Both the position numbers and the translations under genes were made by a program. The notes under the pieces are model-generated. The model was given only the letters and a program-made list of their open reading frames with translations. It was not told the DNA's origin and did not search any database. This document shows positions 9,122 through 12,134 of a DNA stretch of 12,134 bases, piece after piece. This stretch comes from Conidiobolus incongruus B7586 (Eukaryota; Entomophthoromycota; Entomophthoromycetes; Entomophthorales; Conidiobolaceae): contig JNEM01014805.1 of assembly GCA_000697335.1 (NCBI GenBank), forward strand, positions 1-12,134. Reading direction: 5' to 3'. How positions within the stretch are numbered: position 1 is the stretch's first letter; each line of letters starts with the position of its first letter.

Positions 9122-9200
9122 TAATAGTATTAATATTAACTAATATTCATATATAATCTTATAATTCCTATTGTATTTCTATAGTAATATTATATTTACT
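9122..9200. repeat. Unidentified repeat X, copy B, tail beyond the mariner
   Basis: AGTATTAATATTAACTAATA, then ATAATTCCTATTG, aligns to about 6597-6665 of copy A (AGTATTAATTAATATTTTTA, then TATATTCCTATAATA). It shows that repeat X resumes after the mariner. Similarity fades after about 9200, and I cannot place the end. I see nothing identifiable in 9200-9254. Confidence 0.6.
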
Positions 9201-9254
9201 TATATTAACTAACTTATAGATATACTTTTTATTATATTTATCTATAATTTTAAT

Positions 9255-9755
9255 ACACTTAAGTTTAAGTTCCAATATATCTTTATTGTTATTTTTAATA
9301 GCTTTAACTATAGTAAATTAGTTAACACTAGTAATTTTAATAATATTATAAGTTGATTTAACTTGTTTATAAAGCTGATTAATATATAAATAAATTTTCT
9401 TAAAATGGGATTTAAGTATAATAATATTAATAAAAGAAACCTAGTTATCATTATAATATTAAATAAATTAATAATAAAAAAATGATATAATTATAAATTA
9501 TCAAATATATCCTTTTATTTTAAAATTCTGTAAATTTATAATTTATCTTAGTTAAATATTAAAGATTTAATATATTTGCTAATAGTTTACTAATTATATC
9601 TAAATATATTTATTTATTATCAAATAATTTTTTTTAATTTTAAATTTTAAAATAAGGAAATTTGATATGCATAATTATTTTAGTTATTAAATAAAATATA
9701 TATATTTTTGATTTTATAACTCACCTTTGTAAGTTAGTATATTAATTAACCTATA
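9255..9755. repeat. Unidentified repeat Y, copy 1
   Basis: Aligns to 11358-11850 as a direct repeat at an offset of about 2100 bp. Shared blocks include CTTTATTGTTATTTTTAATA plus GCTTTAACTAT at 9281-9311 (11381-11411) and TTTGCTAATAGTTTACTAA at 9576-9594 (about 11678-11696). The closing block TTTGATTTTATAACTCACCT at about 9707-9726 corresponds to about 11811-11830. No reading frame was recognised. The end of Y resembles the right end of the Tc1-like element, so Y may be a dead relative of that element or a composite that contains one of its ends. Confidence 0.7.
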
Positions 9756-9840
9756 AATACATTTCTTAATATATTTATTTATAATTTATTATAAATTAAT
9801 ATATAATAATAAGTTATAAAATCAAAATTATTTTTATATT
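9690..9840. repeat. Back-to-back inverted Tc1-type termini
   Basis: GATTTTATAACTCACCTTTG (about 9710-9729) is followed, about 75 bases on, by AATAATAAGTTATAAAATCA (about 9808-9827), which is the same motif inverted. This puts two transposon ends outside to outside: the end of repeat Y and the start of the Tc1-like element. The arms could fold into an imperfect hairpin. Confidence 0.55.
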
Positions 9841-9891
9841 AATTGATATCTTAAATATTTTTAAATAATAAATTTATATTAAATTATATAA

Positions 9892-9990
9892 TTAAATCAT
9901 ATTAGTTAATTATAATAAGCTATATTTGATTATATTTTATTATTTATTGCTAAATATATTAAAATCTATAATTTAACTAATATGATTTAA
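9892..9990. repeat. Long inverted repeat inside the Tc1-like element
   Basis: TTAAATCATATTAGTTA.ATTATA (9892-9914) and its reverse complement at 9967-9990 match at 23 of 24 positions, with one single-base gap and a spacer of about 52 bases. It lies between the left terminus and the transposase remnant. It could be an internal transposase-binding repeat, an inserted small palindromic MITE, or chance in very AT-rich sequence. The arm length makes chance less likely. Confidence 0.6.
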
Positions 9991-10084
9991 AAATTTTTGA
10001 GTTAATAAATTAAAGGGATATAAATAACAAAACTTATATATATCTTTTTTTATTGTAATATATATATTATAAAACTATTAAGAT

Positions 10085-11122
10085 GATTTTTGAAATTAAT
10101 ACTAAAATACTTAACTCTCATTTTAAAAAAATTCAATTATATATTAATCAACCTTAAAATTAATATAAATTAACTTAAGAGATTTTTAAAATTAATAATA
10201 TTAGCTAATCTACTATAATTAAAATTATTATAAATAATATTAATAAAAAGTTAAACTAAAATTTAAATATATTAAGATATTATATAAGAATAATAAAAAA
10301 TATATTTAAATTTTAGTTAATATAAATAAATATATTATTATTTTAGAATTACAAAAAGAATTATAAAACTATAAAAGAATATTAGTTAGTATTAGTATTA
10401 TTATATATATTTTATATTACAATAAATATTACTTACATTTAAAAAAAACTCCCTAAATTAAAAAAGTCTTATTATAAAGTTAAATTAGAGTTTAAATATC
10501 AATATTGAAGTTAAGTTAAATTTAACTAAAGTAAAGTAATTTAATTTAATAAAGCAAAGAAATTTTTCAATAAATCTAACAAAAAAGCTAATTATTTGAA
10601 AAGAGTTAAATAACCACTTTATAACCATATTGTTATTATAATCAAAAATATAATTATAGGTTAATTATAGTTTAGGGATATATGTTATCTTAAGATATAA
10701 TATATTTTTATAAGGTTAATAAACAAATTAATATTAAAATATATTAAAATATTTTAGATAATAAATTAAAAAAACTATTTGGTGATATAAGTTAAATAAA
10801 TTAAATAAATTAAATATTATTTTCTAACAAAATAATACCCCTTGTTATATTATAAATTCTATTACTAAATGGCTTAAAAATAACAAAATAACTATTATAA
10901 AATAAATTTTTCAATTTTCTATTTTTAACCTAATTGAATATTTTTTGGATTAAATAAAAAAATCAGTTAAAACTTTCCTTTTAGTAAAAAATTTAAATTA
11001 ATTTTAAGAGTATATTTGAAAAGCTTGCAACAATATTAGTTTTGTTTAATATAAAAAGCTAATTAACTTTATATCTCACAAACTCAAAAAAGTTAGAAAA
11101 ACAAAAGATTAATATATTTGAT
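10085..11122 (+). pseudogene. Tc1-like transposase, DD34E, broken
   Basis: The plus-strand translation follows the Tc1 order across shifting frames. A weak helix-turn-helix region lies at about 10170-10330, and the first catalytic block KVI.FNKAKKF at about 10533-10565. GYM.S..I.YFYK followed by QINIKIY.NILDNKL (family: GxM....GY...I.G.....Y..ILD..L) lies at about 10675-10765. Then come F.QNNTPCYIINSITKWLKN at about 10822-10881 and FNLIEYF at about 10924-10944 (family: LNPIExLW), followed by KSVKTF and a tail near 11055-11115 like Tc1 C-termini. The second Asp position (AAT, 10831-10833) and the Glu (GAA, 10936-10938) are separated by 34 residues. Both Asp positions read Asn, a G-to-A change on this strand. 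Many stops and at least one frame change are present. Confidence 0.8.
10251..10320. repeat. Near-perfect hairpin
   Basis: TTAAACTAAAATTTAAATAT plus ATT (10251-10273) and AATATATTTAAATTTTAGTTAA (10299-10320) are inverted copies differing by one extra A, with a 25-base spacer. It lies within the expected N-terminal coding part of the Tc1-like transposase, so it is either an accident of AT-rich decay or a small insertion there. Confidence 0.5.
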
Positions 11123-11357
11123 ATTAATTTTTCTATCAGTACTAAAGCCTACATATTTATAACTTATTTTAAATATACTTTTAATTTTAATATATCAATT
11201 AATAATTAATTGAATTTTACTTTATATATTATATTTAAACAGGATATATTTATTAACTATATTATCTAGAATAAATTTATTTGTATTAGAATAAATAAGA
11301 TATTGATAGAAATATTTATATTTTTAATTTTATAACTTATTTTTATAAGCTAGTATA

Positions 11358-11850
11358 TTTAAGTTTAAATTTACATATATTTTTATTGTTATTTTTAATA
11401 GCTTTAACTATTATAAACTAATTAATAATAGTAAATCTATCAATATTACAAGTTGATATATTTTTTTATTAAGTTAATTAATACATAAATGAATTTCTTT
11501 ATTAAAGGTTAAAATATAATAATATTAACAAAAAGAATTTAATAAATCTATATAATATTATATAAAATAATAGCAAAGAAAGAAAATAAAATGGCTATAT
11601 ATTGATAATATATCTTTTTATCTTAAAAACTTGATAATTTATATCTAATTCTGGTTAATTATTAAGGTTTGATATTTTTGCTAACAGTTTACTAAATTTA
11701 AGTAAATATATTTATTTAATATTAAATAATATAACTTAATTATATATTTTAATTTCATGTAATTGAATATATATATTTATTTAATTTATTAATAGAAATA
11801 TATATATATATATTTGATTTAATGACTTATTTATATAGGTTAGAATATAA
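11358..11850. repeat. Unidentified repeat Y, copy 2
   Basis: This is a direct copy of 9255-9755 that starts immediately after the right end of the Tc1-like element. It ends with TATATATATTTGATTTAATG followed by ACTTATTTATATAGG, the same terminal-type motif that closes copy 1. It includes an (AT)n run at about 11800-11813. No reading frame was recognised. Confidence 0.7.
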
Positions 11851-12134
11851 CAACAAATAATATTAAGATTTTGAATTAAAATAATTTTAATATATATATT
11901 ATTGTTAAATTATTTATATATCAAAAAATAATATAAAAATATATTTTTATTAAATGATATTATTAAAATAATTAATATTTGAACTTAATAATAATATTAT
12001 ATAGTATAATTCAAAAAAAAATAATTTTTAAATTTTGAAAATCTATTATATTAAAATTTAATATTAAAAAATCTTTTTAATATTTGATTTTCCAATTATA
12101 ATTTTGATCTATATTTATTATTAATAAAATAAAT
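11851..12134. other. AT-rich sequence with one small hairpin
   Basis: I see no gene or known element here. GAAAATCTATTATATTAAAA (12037-12056) and, inverted, GAAAATCAAATATTAAAAA (12092-12074) form an imperfect hairpin with an 18-base spacer. The window ends inside this stretch. Confidence 0.4.

Larger units (their letters stand above)
9795..11357 (+). mobile_element. Tc1-like (DD34E) DNA transposon, broken
   Basis: A decayed Tc1-type transposase (about 10085-11122) sits between imperfect inverted termini. The left reads AATAAGTTATAAAATCAAAA and on through TTGATATCTTAAATATTTTT (about 9809-9865). The right, inverted, reads AATAAGTTATAAAATTAAAA and on through TCAATATCTTATTTATTC (about 11340-11285). 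The length of about 1.55 kb is usual for Tc1 relatives. Exact ends and the TA duplication are uncertain because the termini have diverged. Both sides abut copies of repeat Y. The family is assigned from the DD34E spacing and the C-terminal motifs. Confidence 0.7.

Noticed and set aside
11795-11815. (AT)n microsatellite as a functional site
   Set aside because: Short AT runs are expected everywhere in sequence this AT-rich and nothing around it suggests a role.
1-12134. Mitochondrial or plasmid origin, suggested by very high A+T
   Set aside because: No mitochondrial protein, tRNA or rRNA signature was seen, whereas nuclear-type retroelement and transposon fossils fill the window.

Overview
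This window is a graveyard of transposable elements and I see no intact host gene in it. Base composition is extremely A+T-rich (roughly five of every six bases by eye). The two LTRs of one element differ almost only by C/T and G/A transitions, and tryptophan and glutamine codons in transposase remnants have become stops. Those are the marks expected of repeat-induced point mutation (RIP), so the best guess is an AT-rich, RIP-inactivated, heterochromatic block (AT isochore, subtelomere or pericentromere) of a filamentous ascomycete. That assignment is inferred; nothing here identifies a species.

Layout. (1) 1-523 and 6233 to about 6670 are two halves of one copy (X-A) of an unidentified repeat of about 0.95 kb. 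(2) A Ty3/Gypsy chromovirus fossil, minus strand, 524-6232, is inserted between them, flanked by a 5-bp duplication ATTAT. It has 398-bp LTRs, a primer-binding site, gag with a zinc-knuckle trace, protease, RT, RNase H, integrase, a C-terminal chromodomain and a polypurine tract. (3) About 6722-7609 plus 9122 to about 9200 form a second copy of the repeat (X-B). (4) X-B is interrupted by a mariner (DD34D) DNA transposon, 7612-9121, flanked by TA. (5) That mariner is itself interrupted by a 193-bp MITE, 7727-7919, which looks like an internally deleted derivative of the same mariner family. (6) About 9255-9755 and 11358-11850 are two direct copies of another unidentified repeat (Y) that flank a Tc1-like (DD34E) transposon of about 1.55 kb with a decayed transposase. 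(7) The last 280 bases are featureless AT-rich DNA apart from a small hairpin.

The elements do not work together as a system; they are layers of successive insertion. X-A supplies the empty site for the mariner in X-B, and X-B supplies the empty site for the chromovirus in X-A, so each insertion can be checked internally. The order of events is X first, then chromovirus and mariner independently, then the MITE into the mariner. No tRNA, rRNA, CRISPR array, riboswitch or live protein-coding gene was found. Similarities were judged by eye except where a count is given.
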